From positions 230,872-294,871 of the forward strand of contig NZ_RCVR01000004.1 in the NCBI RefSeq assembly GCF_016107305.1: 64,000 bases of DNA, written 5' to 3'. The notes below the pieces were generated by a model. It made no database searches and was not told the DNA's origin. It saw only the letters and a program-made list of their open reading frames with translations. The translations under genes were made by a program, and so were the position numbers. The DNA comes from Roseomonas sp. KE2513 (lineage in GTDB: Bacteria > Pseudomonadota > Alphaproteobacteria > Acetobacterales > Acetobacteraceae). This document shows positions 15,490-24,758 of the stretch, piece after piece (within the stretch, counting starts at the first letter, position 1; each line of letters begins with the position of its first letter).

Positions 15490-18318
15490 ATGAACGCGCT
15501 CGCCGCCCCGCGCCCTTCCCGCAACCCCGAGCCCATGCTGTCCGATTCCCGTCCGCCGCCGTCCTCCGTGGCGGGGCGCCTCGGGCGGCACCGCGTCACC
15601 CTCGGGATCCTACTGGTCGTCGCCGTCGCGCATCTCGGCGCCTGGTGGGCGATGAACCGGCCGGTCTCGATGCCCGACTTCCGTGGACAGGTGAACGGCC
15701 TCGCCTTCGCCCCCTATCAGCGCGGCCAGAGCGCCGAGGGGACGAACTGGCCCACGCCCGACCAGATCGAGGGCGACATTCGGCGTGTCTCGGGCATGAC
15801 GCGCCACATCCGGACCTATGCTGTCCATGGCGGGATGGAGCGGATCCCGGAGATCGCGCGCGCCGCCTATCCCGACATGCGGGTGACGCTCGGCTCCTGG
15901 CTCGATCGTCGGCTGGACCGCAACGCCGCCGAGATCCGCCGCCTCGTGCAGGTGGCGCGCGAGAGCCGCAACGTCGAGCGCGTGCTGGTCGGCAACGAGG
16001 CCGTGCTGCGCGGCGACGTGACGCCCGCGCAGATGGTCGGCTACATCGAGCAGGTGCGGCGCCAGGTGCGCCAGCCGGTTTCTACCGCCGAGCCCTGGCA
16101 CGTCTGGATCGACCATCCCGAGCTCGGCAACGCGGTGGACTACATCACCATCCACCTTCTGCCCTACTGGGAGGGGCTGCCGGTCGATGACGCTCTGCGC
16201 TTCATTATGGAGAAGTACGACGCCGTGCGGGCGCGCTTCCCCGGTAAGCGCGTGGTCATCGGCGAGGTGGGCTGGCCCTCCGACGGCGTGGCGCAGGGTG
16301 CCGCCCGCGCGAGCCGCGTGAACCAGGCGCTGTTCATGCGCAGCTTCTTCAACATCGCCGAGGCCCGCGGCCTCGAGTACTTCGTGATGGAGGCCTTCGA
16401 CCAGCCCTGGAAGACCTCTTTCGAGGGCCGCGCGGCCGGCCACTGGGGCATGTACGACCTCGACCGCGCGCAGAAGTGGCCGCTGACGGGCCCCGTGCAG
16501 GAGACGCCAGCCTGGCTCGGCTGGGCGCTGGGCGCGAGCTTCGCGGCCTTCCTCTCGGCCTTCTTCTTCCTCTCCCGCCGGCCGGACATCCGCTGGCAGG
16601 GCAAGCTGATGCTCGCGGCTCTGTCGCAGGGCTTCGTGGCGCTCGGCACCTGCGTCGTGCTGGCGATGAGCGAGACCTACATGTCCACTACCGCGGGCGT
16701 GGTCTGGAGCCTGCTGGTCGCGGGGCAGGTGCTGCTGCTGGCGATCCTGCTGTCGGACGGCTTCGAGCTGGCTGAGACCGTCTGGGGCCGCGTGAGCAAG
16801 CGCCAGTGGAGCCCGGTGCCGGCGCCCGAGGGTACGCCGCTGCCCAAGGTCTCGATCCACCTGCCGATCTGCAACGAGCCGCCCGCGATGGTGCGGGAGA
16901 CGCTCGACGCGCTCGCGGCCCTCGACTACCCCGATTTCGAGGTGCTGGTGGTGGACAACAACACCACCGACCCCGCGCTCTGGGAGCCGGTGGCGGAGCA
17001 CTGCGCGCGGCTCGGCGCCCGGTTCCGCTTCTTCCATCTCGGCAAGTGGCCCGGGTTCAAGGCAGGGGCGCTGAACTTCGCCCTCCGCGAGACCGCGCCG
17101 GATGCTGCCGTGATCGGCGTGCTCGACAGCGACTACACCGTGCGGCCGGACTGGCTGCGCCGGATGGTGCCGTTCTTCAACCGCCCCGAGGTCGGCTTCA
17201 CCCAGTCGCCGCAGGACTACCGCGACGCGCATGGCGGCCTCTTCAAGCGGCTGATGTTCTGGGAGTACGCCGGGTTCTTCAAGGCGGGGATGGTCACGCG
17301 CAACGAGCGCAATGCCATCATCCAGCACGGCACCATGACCCTCATCCGCAAATCCGCGCTCGTCGGCGCCGCGGTGGAGGGCAAGGCCTGGGCAGAGTGG
17401 TGCATCTGCGAGGACAGCGAGCTCGGCCTGCGCCTGATGCGCGCCGGCTGGGAGGCGGTCTACTGCCCGGACTCGATGGGGCGCGGCGTGATGCCGGACG
17501 ACTTCTCGGCCTATCGCAAGCAGCGCCACCGTTGGGCTTTCGGCGCGGTGCAAATCGTGAAGGGCCACTGGCGCGCGCTACTCAACCCCTTCAACCGCAG
17601 CCTCACGCAGGGCCAGCGCTTCCACTTCGTCATGGGCTGGATGCCCTGGTTGGGCGATGCGCTGGGCTTGGCCTTCGTGCTCGGCGGCCTTGTCTGGTCG
17701 GTCGGCCTGGTGCTGATCCCGCTGACGCGGCTCTACCCGTCCTTCGACCTCTTCGGCGTGCACCTGCAGACCGAGGGGCTGCGGACCGCGCTCGTCGCCG
17801 CCGGGCTGTCGGACGAGTTCCCGATCACTCTCTTCATGATACCGAGCCTTGGCATCTTCGCCTTCAAGCTCGCGCAGATCTGGACGCTCTACCGTGCCCG
17901 GGTCGCCTGCGGGCCCTGGGACCGGCTCGGCGCCGCGCTGGGCGGCCTCGCGCTGACGCACACGATCGGCAAGGCGGTCTGGCAGGGCCTCTTTAAGCGG
18001 CGGGCGCACTTCGCCCGCACGCCGAAGATGGAGAATGCACCCGCCTTGGTGCAGGGGCTGATGACGGCGCGGCAGGAGGGCATGGTGATGCTGCTCCTCT
18101 GGCTGGCCGCGGCCGGCATCACCCTCGCCCATCGCGGCGGCACCTGGGAGGCGGTGCTCTGGACCGTGATCCTGCTGGTGCAGTCGGTGCCCTACCTCGC
18201 GGCGGTGTCGGTGGCGCTGGTGGCGGCCATGCCGGCGCGGCAGACCTCGGCGGTGCTGGGTGCGGTTTCGGCCCAGTCCTCCGCGGGCCAGGCGGTCGCG
18301 CGGACCGAGATGCACTAG
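15490..18318 (+). CDS. GH17-like / GT2 fusion, membrane beta-glucan synthase-like
   Basis: 942 aa. One TM segment (about 35-55) leads a GH17-like (beta-1,3-glucanase) region at about 65-325, with ANFRGQVNGLAFAPYQ-like sequence, VGNEAVLRGD and VVIGEVGWPS. More TM helices follow, then a family 2 glycosyltransferase from about residue 452 (VSIHLPICNEPPAMV) with a DSDY at about 547 and the QRHRW processivity motif at about 678-682. C-terminal TM helices close it. The layout matches NdvB-type cyclic or linear beta-glucan synthases. A strong terminator follows the gene. Confidence 0.85.
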   Translation: MNALAAPRPSRNPEPMLSDSRPPPSSVAGRLGRHRVTLGILLVVAVAHLGAWWAMNRPVSMPDFRGQVNGLAFAPYQRGQSAEGTNWPTPDQIEGDIRRVSGMTRHIRTYAVHGGMERIPEIARAAYPDMRVTLGSWLDRRLDRNAAEIRRLVQVARESRNVERVLVGNEAVLRGDVTPAQMVGYIEQVRRQVRQPVSTAEPWHVWIDHPELGNAVDYITIHLLPYWEGLPVDDALRFIMEKYDAVRARFPGKRVVIGEVGWPSDGVAQGAARASRVNQALFMRSFFNIAEARGLEYFVMEAFDQPWKTSFEGRAAGHWGMYDLDRAQKWPLTGPVQETPAWLGWALGASFAAFLSAFFFLSRRPDIRWQGKLMLAALSQGFVALGTCVVLAMSETYMSTTAGVVWSLLVAGQVLLLAILLSDGFELAETVWGRVSKRQWSPVPAPEGTPLPKVSIHLPICNEPPAMVRETLDALAALDYPDFEVLVVDNNTTDPALWEPVAEHCARLGARFRFFHLGKWPGFKAGALNFALRETAPDAAVIGVLDSDYTVRPDWLRRMVPFFNRPEVGFTQSPQDYRDAHGGLFKRLMFWEYAGFFKAGMVTRNERNAIIQHGTMTLIRKSALVGAAVEGKAWAEWCICEDSELGLRLMRAGWEAVYCPDSMGRGVMPDDFSAYRKQRHRWAFGAVQIVKGHWRALLNPFNRSLTQGQRFHFVMGWMPWLGDALGLAFVLGGLVWSVGLVLIPLTRLYPSFDLFGVHLQTEGLRTALVAAGLSDEFPITLFMIPSLGIFAFKLAQIWTLYRARVACGPWDRLGAALGGLALTHTIGKAVWQGLFKRRAHFARTPKMENAPALVQGLMTARQEGMVMLLLWLAAAGITLAHRGGTWEAVLWTVILLVQSVPYLAAVSVALVAAMPARQTSAVLGAVSAQSSAGQAVARTEMH

Positions 18319-18340
18319 GCGCGGGCACGAGTGTGAAAGA

Positions 18341-18379
18341 ACGGGCCGCGGGGGGAACCTCGCGGCCCGTTTCTTTTTT
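18341..18379 (+). terminator. Rho-independent terminator after the glucan synthase gene
   Basis: A perfect 10-bp stem (ACGGGCCGCG at 18341-18350 with CGCGGCCCGT at 18361-18370) encloses a 10-nt loop and is followed by TTCTTTTTT. It ends the 942-aa gene 22 bp after its stop. Confidence 0.9.
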
Positions 18380-18473
18380 GGGCGAGAAGTGAAAATGGTT
18401 AACGATGTTTGAAGATGCGGAACCGGCTGGACACGCGTTAAGCCCGCGGTAACGCTTCAGGAGCCCGCAGCGA

Positions 18474-18731
18474 ATGGCCGAGATCCTTCTCCTCACCCGC
18501 AGTCCGCAGGACCGGCTTCAGGCCGCGCTCCGGCTTCTCGCCGCCGCACAGGAGGAGCAGCGCGCGGCTGTGAACGCCCTTCGTGAGAACCTTTACGTAC
18601 TCCGCGACACGACGGCGAAGCTGCAGGACAGCGTGCACTGCTGGAACCGCGCCGTGGCCGCGACCGGGAAGGACCTGGAGACCGCGCGCGAGGCGGTGCA
18701 GACGCTGGCGAAGACCGCCGCCGCCATGTGA
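18474..18731 (+). CDS. Small helical hypothetical protein
   Basis: 85 aa, starting MAEILLLTRSPQDRL. It looks all-helical with heptad-like spacing of Leu/Ala (LQAALRLLAAAQEEQRA, then LRENLYVLRDTTAKLQD), so a short coiled coil is likely. There is no signal peptide, TM segment or known motif. It is a single gene between a strong terminator and a convergent acetyltransferase. Function unknown. Confidence 0.55.
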   Translation: MAEILLLTRSPQDRLQAALRLLAAAQEEQRAAVNALRENLYVLRDTTAKLQDSVHCWNRAVAATGKDLETAREAVQTLAKTAAAM

Positions 18732-18747
18732 CCTGCGCAGACTGTGG

Positions 18748-19170
18748 TCAGAGCGGCCGGATGTGGGTGGCGGAGCGCAGGACCGCCGGCAGGAAGCCGC
18801 AGGCCTCGTAGAATTTCCCTGCTGTTGCGGGAGCGCGGACCCGTACCGAATGGAACCCGTGCTCCCGCGCCGCATCTACGATCGCCTCCACCAAGGCGCG
18901 CCCCAGTCCACTCCCCCGATGCGCGGGAGCGACATAGAGGCGGCGGACACGGCCGGTCGAGGCCTCCTCGGCATAGGGGTCGACGGTCAGGCCCCCGATC
19001 CCCGCGAGGGTGCCGTCGCGCCAGGCAGCGAACAATGCCTCTCCGGGCGCGTCGAAGCGCAGCGTGCCATCGCGCCAGTCCTCCTCCAGCACCTGCAGCA
19101 TCTTCCAGCCTTCCGCCCAGGCGGTGTCGCGCAGCAAGGGGAAGTCGGGCGGCAGGGTATCTACTCGCAT
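18748..19170 (-). CDS. GNAT family N-acetyltransferase
   Basis: 140 aa from MRVDTLPPDFPLL, chosen because GAGGGGG lies about 9 bases upstream. An ATG at 19188 overlaps the upstream stop (ATGA) and is the alternative. The acetyl-CoA loop is seen in VRRLYVAPAHRGSGLGRALVEAIVDAA (motif V-A-P-x-x-R-G-x-G-x-G), with a late FYEACGF. The acceptor substrate is unknown. It sits directly behind a VOC-family gene. Confidence 0.82.
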   Translation of the reverse strand: MRVDTLPPDFPLLRDTAWAEGWKMLQVLEEDWRDGTLRFDAPGEALFAAWRDGTLAGIGGLTVDPYAEEASTGRVRRLYVAPAHRGSGLGRALVEAIVDAAREHGFHSVRVRAPATAGKFYEACGFLPAVLRSATHIRPL

Positions 19171-19187
19171 GACGGCGGGCCCCCTCA

Positions 19188-19577
19188 TCAGCCGCGATGG
19201 ACGACGTGGAGCTTGTTGCCTACGGGGTCGCGCATATAGGCACCGTAGTAGTCGGGGGCGTAGCGAGGGCGCAGGCCCGGCGGGCCCTCATCGGTGCCGC
19301 CATGGGCCAGGGCGGCGGCGTGGGCTACGTCCACCGCCGCCCGGCTCGGCGCGGTAAAGGCGACCATGCAGCCGTTCCCGGCCGAGGGCGGCTGGCCATC
19401 GAAGGGTTCCTGCACGTCGAAAGTCGGATGGCGATGGCCGGGCGCCCGCCAGCAGACGCCGCGCGGGCCCCCGGCCGAGTCCGGGCCCCTCTCCAAGCCA
19501 AGCGGGAGCAACACGGCGTCGTAGAAGCGCGCCATCGCCGCGATGTCCCGCGCGCCGACCATCACGTGACTGAACAT
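19188..19577 (-). CDS. VOC family (glyoxalase/bleomycin resistance-like) protein
   Basis: 129 aa from MFSHVMVGARDIAAMARFYDAV. A single vicinal-oxygen-chelate domain with the metal-ligand region FSHVMVGARD near the N-terminus, VAFTAPSRAAVDVAHAAAL in the middle, and the C-terminal DYYGAYMRDPVGNKLHVVHRG. Members are metal-dependent lyases, dioxygenases or drug-binding proteins; the substrate here is unknown. It starts 4 bp after the M81 gene's stop. Confidence 0.85.
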   Translation of the reverse strand: MFSHVMVGARDIAAMARFYDAVLLPLGLERGPDSAGGPRGVCWRAPGHRHPTFDVQEPFDGQPPSAGNGCMVAFTAPSRAAVDVAHAAALAHGGTDEGPPGLRPRYAPDYYGAYMRDPVGNKLHVVHRG

Positions 19578-19581
19578 GACC

Positions 19582-21075
19582 CTACCTCGTCGCCTCGTTG
19601 GCTCCTGGACGAAGGCGCAAACCCCGGCGAAGGTTTCGGAAGGGCAGCGTTGCAGGGTCGGCCACCACGGGACCGGGCGCAGCAACGACCAGCACGCGCT
19701 CCGCGATCGGACCGAAATCGGCGCGGAAATGCACGCTGGACTTCACCGCGACGATCGCCTCCTGCGCGGGCTCTACGCCGAGATGACGGAACAGGGCGAG
19801 GTCATAGGCCTGCATCTTACGGCTGGTCACGATCGCCCGCACGCCGCCAATCGCGATGAGGGCGGAGGGGCCGAGATCGGCGGGGTTGCCGCCGGCCATG
19901 GCGCCCGTGCAGGTGAAGCGGCCGTTGGAGAGGCGCAGCACCCGCGCGCTGACGTCGAGCGGCGCGCCGTCGCTCTTGCCGCCCAGGCGGAGCGAGACGG
20001 TCGCCCCCTCTCCTGCCTTGTGGCAGGCGAGCGCGCTCTCGGCGTCGTTGATGGAGCCGAGCACGGCCTTCATCGCCTTCTGCCGCACGAGTTCCGCCAG
20101 CAGCCCCGTGGTGTCGCCGTGGCCGCCACCGCCGGGGTTGTCCTGCGTGTCCGCGAGGATGACGGGGCGCGGTGCCTTCACCTTCATCGCTTCCGCCACC
20201 GCCCGGTCGGCTGGGAGGATCTCGCCGGCGAAGTCGCGCTCCCGGCGGTTCAGCAGGGCGAGGAACTCGTCGGCCGCCGCATCCGCCGCCTCCTGCTCGG
20301 CGGCATAGGCGGCAACGGCCATGCCGCAGCCCGGGAAGTCGGCGTAAGGAAAGCCGAAGCAGAAGGCGAGCTCCGCAACGCCGTGGCGGGTTGCGATCCG
20401 CTCGCGCTCGGCGAAGACCTCGCTCATCGGGGGGACCAGCGTGCACTGGCTGGTGATGGGCAGGAGGAAATCCACCTGCCGGAAGGCGCGGGCGAAGGGA
20501 CGGCCGCGGCGCGCGCGCTCCACCAGCAGGCGCAGCGCGCGGGCGCCGGCCTGCTTCATGTCAACATGCGGGTAGGTGCGGAAGGGGGAGACGGCGTCCG
20601 CGCGCTCCACCATCTCGGCCGTGAGGTTGCAGTGGGGATCGAGGCTGCAGACGACCGGCAGATCTGGCCCGACGATGGCGCGCACGCGGCGCAGCAACTC
20701 GCCCTCCGCGTCTGGAAAGGCTTCGGCCACCATAGCGCCGTGGAGGTCGAGATAGACGCCGTCGAGGGGGCCCTGTGCCAATGCCTCGACGAGGTCGGAG
20801 ACGATCCAGGCGGAGACGCGCTCAAAGGCTTCGGCGGTCACGGGGCCGGCGGGGTTGGCGAATGCCCAGGAGAGCGGGGCGATGCCGATGCCGCTGTGCT
20901 CGGCGGCCGCGATGGCGCCTGCGGCGGGAACGCCCGTGTTGCGGAGGCCGTCGAGCAGCGTCGCGGGTCGCATCGGCGCGGGCCAGCCGCCGGGCTCGGC
21001 GAAGTCGCGCCAGCCCGTGGCGACGGGGGCGAAGGAGTGGCTCTCGTGCAGGAAGCCGCCGATGGCGATGCGCAT
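19582..21075 (-). CDS. M81 family metallopeptidase (MlrC-like)
   Basis: 497 aa. The N-terminus MRIAIGGFLHESHSF and VYLDLHGAMV (about 97) are MlrC/DUF1485 hallmarks; DTQDNPGGGGHGDTTGLL in the C-terminal half is the DUF7-type partner region. MlrC was named for degradation of linearised microcystin, but the family is broad in soil bacteria and the substrate is unknown. It lies 2 bp from the end of an M20 carbamoylase-like gene, so M20-M20-M81 form one operon. Confidence 0.88.
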   Translation of the reverse strand: MRIAIGGFLHESHSFAPVATGWRDFAEPGGWPAPMRPATLLDGLRNTGVPAAGAIAAAEHSGIGIAPLSWAFANPAGPVTAEAFERVSAWIVSDLVEALAQGPLDGVYLDLHGAMVAEAFPDAEGELLRRVRAIVGPDLPVVCSLDPHCNLTAEMVERADAVSPFRTYPHVDMKQAGARALRLLVERARRGRPFARAFRQVDFLLPITSQCTLVPPMSEVFAERERIATRHGVAELAFCFGFPYADFPGCGMAVAAYAAEQEAADAAADEFLALLNRRERDFAGEILPADRAVAEAMKVKAPRPVILADTQDNPGGGGHGDTTGLLAELVRQKAMKAVLGSINDAESALACHKAGEGATVSLRLGGKSDGAPLDVSARVLRLSNGRFTCTGAMAGGNPADLGPSALIAIGGVRAIVTSRKMQAYDLALFRHLGVEPAQEAIVAVKSSVHFRADFGPIAERVLVVAAPGPVVADPATLPFRNLRRGLRLRPGANEATR

Positions 21076-21077
21076 GC

Positions 21078-22319
21078 TCAGCCCTTCGCGAAACCGGCCG
21101 TGGCGAGGACGGCATCAGCCAGGACGAGCATCCCGGCCTCCGCCTGGGCCGGGGTGATGCTCTCGGCCTCGTTGTGGCTGATGCCGCCGAGGCAGGGGGT
21201 GAAGATCATGACGCTCGGGACCTGGCGGGCGACGTAGACGGCGTCGTGGCCGATGCCCGTGGGCATGTCTCGGAAGCGGAGGTTGCGGGCGATCGCAGCA
21301 TCGCGGAGACGCTGGGCCAAGGCGGGGTCGAAGCCGGTCTGCGGGAAGGACCAGAAGGGGGTGACCTCAACCTCCACGCCGCGCTCGGCCGCAACGGCAC
21401 GCGCGCGCTCGCGCAAGGCCTCGGCCATGCGGTCGAGGGCGGCCTCGTCGCCGTTGCGGAAATCGACGCTGAAGGTAGCCCGGGAGGGGACGACGTTACG
21501 GCTGGAGGGCTCGATGGCGATGCGGCCAACTGTGCCGCGGGCGTCGCCGCCGCACTCGTGGGCGATGGCCTCGATCCCCTGAACAAGGATGGCGGCGGCG
21601 ACCAGCGCGTCACGGCGGTGGGACATGGCGCCGCCGGCATGGGACTCCTCCCCCGTGACGATCACGTCGAACCATTGCTGGGCGAGGGCGTGGGTGACGA
21701 TGCCGACGTCGAGGCCTTCCCTCTCAAGGATCGGGCCCTGCTCGATGTGCAGCTCAAAATAGGCCTCAAGGTCCCGCAGATCTGCGGGATCCGCCTCGCC
21801 GCGCCAGCCGATGGCTGCCAGCGCATCGCCGAAACGCGTACCTTCGGGGTCGCGGATGTCGAGCACCTCCGCCTCCGTGAAGGCGCCCATGGCGGCGCCA
21901 CTTCCCATCATCGGCGGCGAGAAGCGCGCGCCCTCCTCGTTCGTCCAGTTGATGAGGACGATCGGCGCCTCGGTCTCCGTGCCGGCCTCGTGCAGGGCGC
22001 GCATGAGTTCGAGGCCGGCGAGCACGCCGAGCACGCCGTCGAACTTGCCGCCCGTGGGCTGGGTGTCGAGATGGCTGCCGATGGCGACGGGTCGGCGGGA
22101 AGGGTCGTGGCCCGGACGCAGCAGCGCCATGTTGCCGAGCCGGTCGGTGGTCAGTCTCAGGCCGACCTGCTCGCCCCAGCGGGCGAGCAGCGCCCTGCCC
22201 TCTCCGTCGAGTGCCGTCAGCGCCTGGCGGTTGCAGCCGCCCTTCGGCGTGGCGCCAATCCGCGCCATCTCCATCAGCGCCTCCCAGAGGCGCGTGCCGG
22301 AGAGCGGGAGGTTGCTCAC
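21078..22319 (-). CDS. M20 family Zn-dependent hydrolase (hydantoinase/carbamoylase, AllC-like)
   Basis: 413 aa from a GTG that overlaps the upstream TGA (GTGA); a longer start at 22343 would overlap the previous gene by 28 bp. Motifs are GSHLDTQPTGGKFDGVLG (metal site near residue 85), NWTNEEGARFSP and ELHIEQGPILE. These are typical of N-carbamoyl-amino-acid hydrolases, ureidoglycolate hydrolase and allantoate amidohydrolase. Together with a dihydroorotase/allantoinase-like gene at about 33 kb this suggests ureide use. Confidence 0.88.
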   Translation of the reverse strand: MSNLPLSGTRLWEALMEMARIGATPKGGCNRQALTALDGEGRALLARWGEQVGLRLTTDRLGNMALLRPGHDPSRRPVAIGSHLDTQPTGGKFDGVLGVLAGLELMRALHEAGTETEAPIVLINWTNEEGARFSPPMMGSGAAMGAFTEAEVLDIRDPEGTRFGDALAAIGWRGEADPADLRDLEAYFELHIEQGPILEREGLDVGIVTHALAQQWFDVIVTGEESHAGGAMSHRRDALVAAAILVQGIEAIAHECGGDARGTVGRIAIEPSSRNVVPSRATFSVDFRNGDEAALDRMAEALRERARAVAAERGVEVEVTPFWSFPQTGFDPALAQRLRDAAIARNLRFRDMPTGIGHDAVYVARQVPSVMIFTPCLGGISHNEAESITPAQAEAGMLVLADAVLATAGFAKG

Positions 22320-23608
22320 GCCGCGCGCTCCACCCCGCACCACTCGGCCATCAGCAGCGCGATGCTGCGCGTGATGGCGTGCATGGAGGCGAGCGAGACA
22401 CTCTCGTCGATGCCGTGAATGTCCTGGGCGTCCGGGCCGAAGCAGGCGACGGGAGTGTCCTGGTAGAGGGTGAAGAAGCGCCCGTCCGTCAGCCCCGTCG
22501 CGGGATACTCGCGCAGCTCGCTACCCGTGACTTCGGCGTAGCTGCGGCGGGCGAGGCGGCAGATCTCGCTCTCCATGTCGAAGGCACAGGCATCGGCCAT
22601 GAAGCCCTTGAACTCCAGCGCCACCTTCGTGCCCCGCATTGTGGGGTCCGCCGCAGCTTCTGCCACGATGCGCTTGATGTCCGCCTTGGTCTGCGCGGCG
22701 CTGTAGCCGAGCATGACGCCGACGCGGAGCCCGATGCGGGCGCGGGTCGGCACGCTGCTGTTCCACTCCCCGCCCTCGATCGTGCCGAGATTGACGTTCA
22801 CCGGATGGTTCACGCCGCGGAACGCCGCGTGGACATTCTCCGCCCGGTTACGCTCGTTCTCGTAGTCCTTGAAGCGACGGGCGATCGCCATGGCGGCCTC
22901 GATCGCATTGATGCCGGCGTGCATGTCGCGCACATGCGTGGGGCGGCCAGTGACGGTGACCCAGGCCCAGACGACGCCCACCTCCGCCGAGTACATGGCA
23001 GCCATCGAGGGACCGGGTTCGGGGATAACCACGGCATCCGTGCGTGGCATGGCAAGCATGGTGGCGAGCGCGCCGTTGCCCGAGCACTCCTCCTCGATCA
23101 CCGCCTGCATCTGCACGGGGGCGGCGGGCTGCAAACCGGCCAGGCGGAGCGCCTGGAAAGCCGTGAGGTATGAGACGATGCCGGCCTTCATGTCGCCGGC
23201 GCCGCGCCCGAACATCCGTCCATCGCGAACGGATGGCTTGAAGGGCGGGGTGATCCAGAGGTCGGCCGCGCCCTCGGGCACCACGTCCACATGGCCCTGG
23301 AGCGCGAGGCTGCGGCCGCGAACCTCGCGGGGGGTGTGGATGGCCGCCACGTTGTCGCGGCCCTCATAAGAGATGAGGGGGGGCGAGAAGCCGGGATGAT
23401 CGCGAAGTTGCTCCGGCAGCGTCGGGATCCGCCGCGGGGCGAGGCCGAGCGATTCGTAATTTTCGGCCATGAGGTCGAGCGCCCCCGCCTCCTGACCGAG
23501 GGTGGAGGCGCAACGGACCAGGGCGGCGAGGCGGTCTGTGGCCTCGCCCTCCAGGGCCGTGACGGCATCCAGGATGGCGCGGCGGGCGCCGGGGTCGAGA
23601 TCGGGCAT
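22316..23608 (-). CDS. M20 family deacylase (ArgE/DapE-type)
   Basis: 430 aa from MPDLDPGARRAIL; the longer in-frame start runs into the divergent deacetylase gene. Motifs: LALQGHVDVVPEGA (metal His-Asp), GRGAGDMKAGIVSYL, and the catalytic Glu pair in AVIEEECSGNG. Members hydrolyse N-acyl amino acids or small peptides with two metals. It is the first gene of an M20-M20-M81-VOC-GNAT run. Confidence 0.88.
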   Translation of the reverse strand: MPDLDPGARRAILDAVTALEGEATDRLAALVRCASTLGQEAGALDLMAENYESLGLAPRRIPTLPEQLRDHPGFSPPLISYEGRDNVAAIHTPREVRGRSLALQGHVDVVPEGAADLWITPPFKPSVRDGRMFGRGAGDMKAGIVSYLTAFQALRLAGLQPAAPVQMQAVIEEECSGNGALATMLAMPRTDAVVIPEPGPSMAAMYSAEVGVVWAWVTVTGRPTHVRDMHAGINAIEAAMAIARRFKDYENERNRAENVHAAFRGVNHPVNVNLGTIEGGEWNSSVPTRARIGLRVGVMLGYSAAQTKADIKRIVAEAAADPTMRGTKVALEFKGFMADACAFDMESEICRLARRSYAEVTGSELREYPATGLTDGRFFTLYQDTPVACFGPDAQDIHGIDESVSLASMHAITRSIALLMAEWCGVERAA

Positions 23609-23726
23609 GGGATGTCCTGGCCGGTTGGAAGCGCGGCAGGCTAACCGCTTCGCGCCGGGTGTCGAGGCGGGGGATGCGGGACGACCGCGTGGACAAGCAA
23701 CCGCCCGGTCCATAGGGTCCTGGCCC

Positions 23727-24758
23727 ATGCAGGCCTTCGACAACCCGTTGGAATCGGCGCACGCGCCGCAGTTCTTCCTCATGCGGGGCGTGCTTCGCCC
23801 GAATTTCGAGGTGCCCGCCCGGGCGGCGGCGCTGCGGGAGGGGCTTCGGTCGCTCGGCATCGTACCGGAGGTGTCCGAACCGGCCATGCGCGCGGCGCTG
23901 GAAGGCGTGCACGCGCCGGACTACCTCGACTGGCTGCGGGACGCCGCCGCCGAATGGGCGGCCATCCCCGGCGCCGGGCAGGAGGTGGTGGCGAACATCC
24001 ATCCCTCCCCCGAAATGCTCGCGCAAGGGGCACGGTCGTCATCCAAGGCGGTCGGGCGGGCGGGGTGGTACACGGCGGACACCGCCTGCCCTGTCGGGCT
24101 GCGCACCTATGAGGCGGCGGTCGCCGCGGCCGGTTGCGCCCTGGCAGCGGCCGGGGTCGCGGCGCGCGGCGGCATGGCTTACGCGCTCTGCCGCCCGCCC
24201 GGGCACCACGCCTACGCCGCGCGGGCTGGTGGGCACTGCTACATCAACAACGCGGCGCTGGCCGCTCAGGCCTTGCGCGACGCGGGCGCGGACCGGGTGG
24301 CGGTGCTCGACATCGACAGCCACCACGGCAACGGCACGCAAGGGATCTTCTGGTCGCGCGGTGACGTGCTGACCGTTTCGGTCCACGCCGACCCGGACGC
24401 CTATTATCCCTGGTTTGTCGGCCACGCCTCTGAAACGGGCGGCGGCGAGGGCGCCGGCTTCAACCTCAACCTCCCGCAGCGCATGGGCACGGGCGACGAG
24501 CACTGGCTGGAAGCCGTGGCCGCCGGGATCGCGCGCGTGCGCGCCTATGGGGCGGAGGCACTGGTCGTCTCCCTCGGCTTTGACGCCTCCGAGCACGAGC
24601 CGCTGGCCGCGCTGCGGGTGACCGAGGAGGGCTTCGCGCGCGCGGGCGCCGCCATCGCCGGCCTTCGCCTGCCGGCCGCCATCGTGCAGGAGGGGGGCTA
24701 TAATACCGAGGTGATCGGCGGGTTGTTGGCGCGCTTCCTCGGGGCCTGGGGCGGTTGA
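23727..24758 (+). CDS. Histone-deacetylase-like amidohydrolase (acetylpolyamine type)
   Basis: 343 aa from MQAFDNPLESAHAP. HDAC-fold active-site motifs: CRPPGHHAYAARAGG (His pair at about 150), then VAVLDIDSHHGNGTQGIF (zinc ligands Asp-x-His), then SLGFDASEHEPL. It likely removes acetyl from polyamines or other small amines. Its stop overlaps the TTG start of the following comM-like gene, so the two are translationally coupled despite unrelated roles. Confidence 0.88.
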   Translation: MQAFDNPLESAHAPQFFLMRGVLRPNFEVPARAAALREGLRSLGIVPEVSEPAMRAALEGVHAPDYLDWLRDAAAEWAAIPGAGQEVVANIHPSPEMLAQGARSSSKAVGRAGWYTADTACPVGLRTYEAAVAAAGCALAAAGVAARGGMAYALCRPPGHHAYAARAGGHCYINNAALAAQALRDAGADRVAVLDIDSHHGNGTQGIFWSRGDVLTVSVHADPDAYYPWFVGHASETGGGEGAGFNLNLPQRMGTGDEHWLEAVAAGIARVRAYGAEALVVSLGFDASEHEPLAALRVTEEGFARAGAAIAGLRLPAAIVQEGGYNTEVIGGLLARFLGAWGG

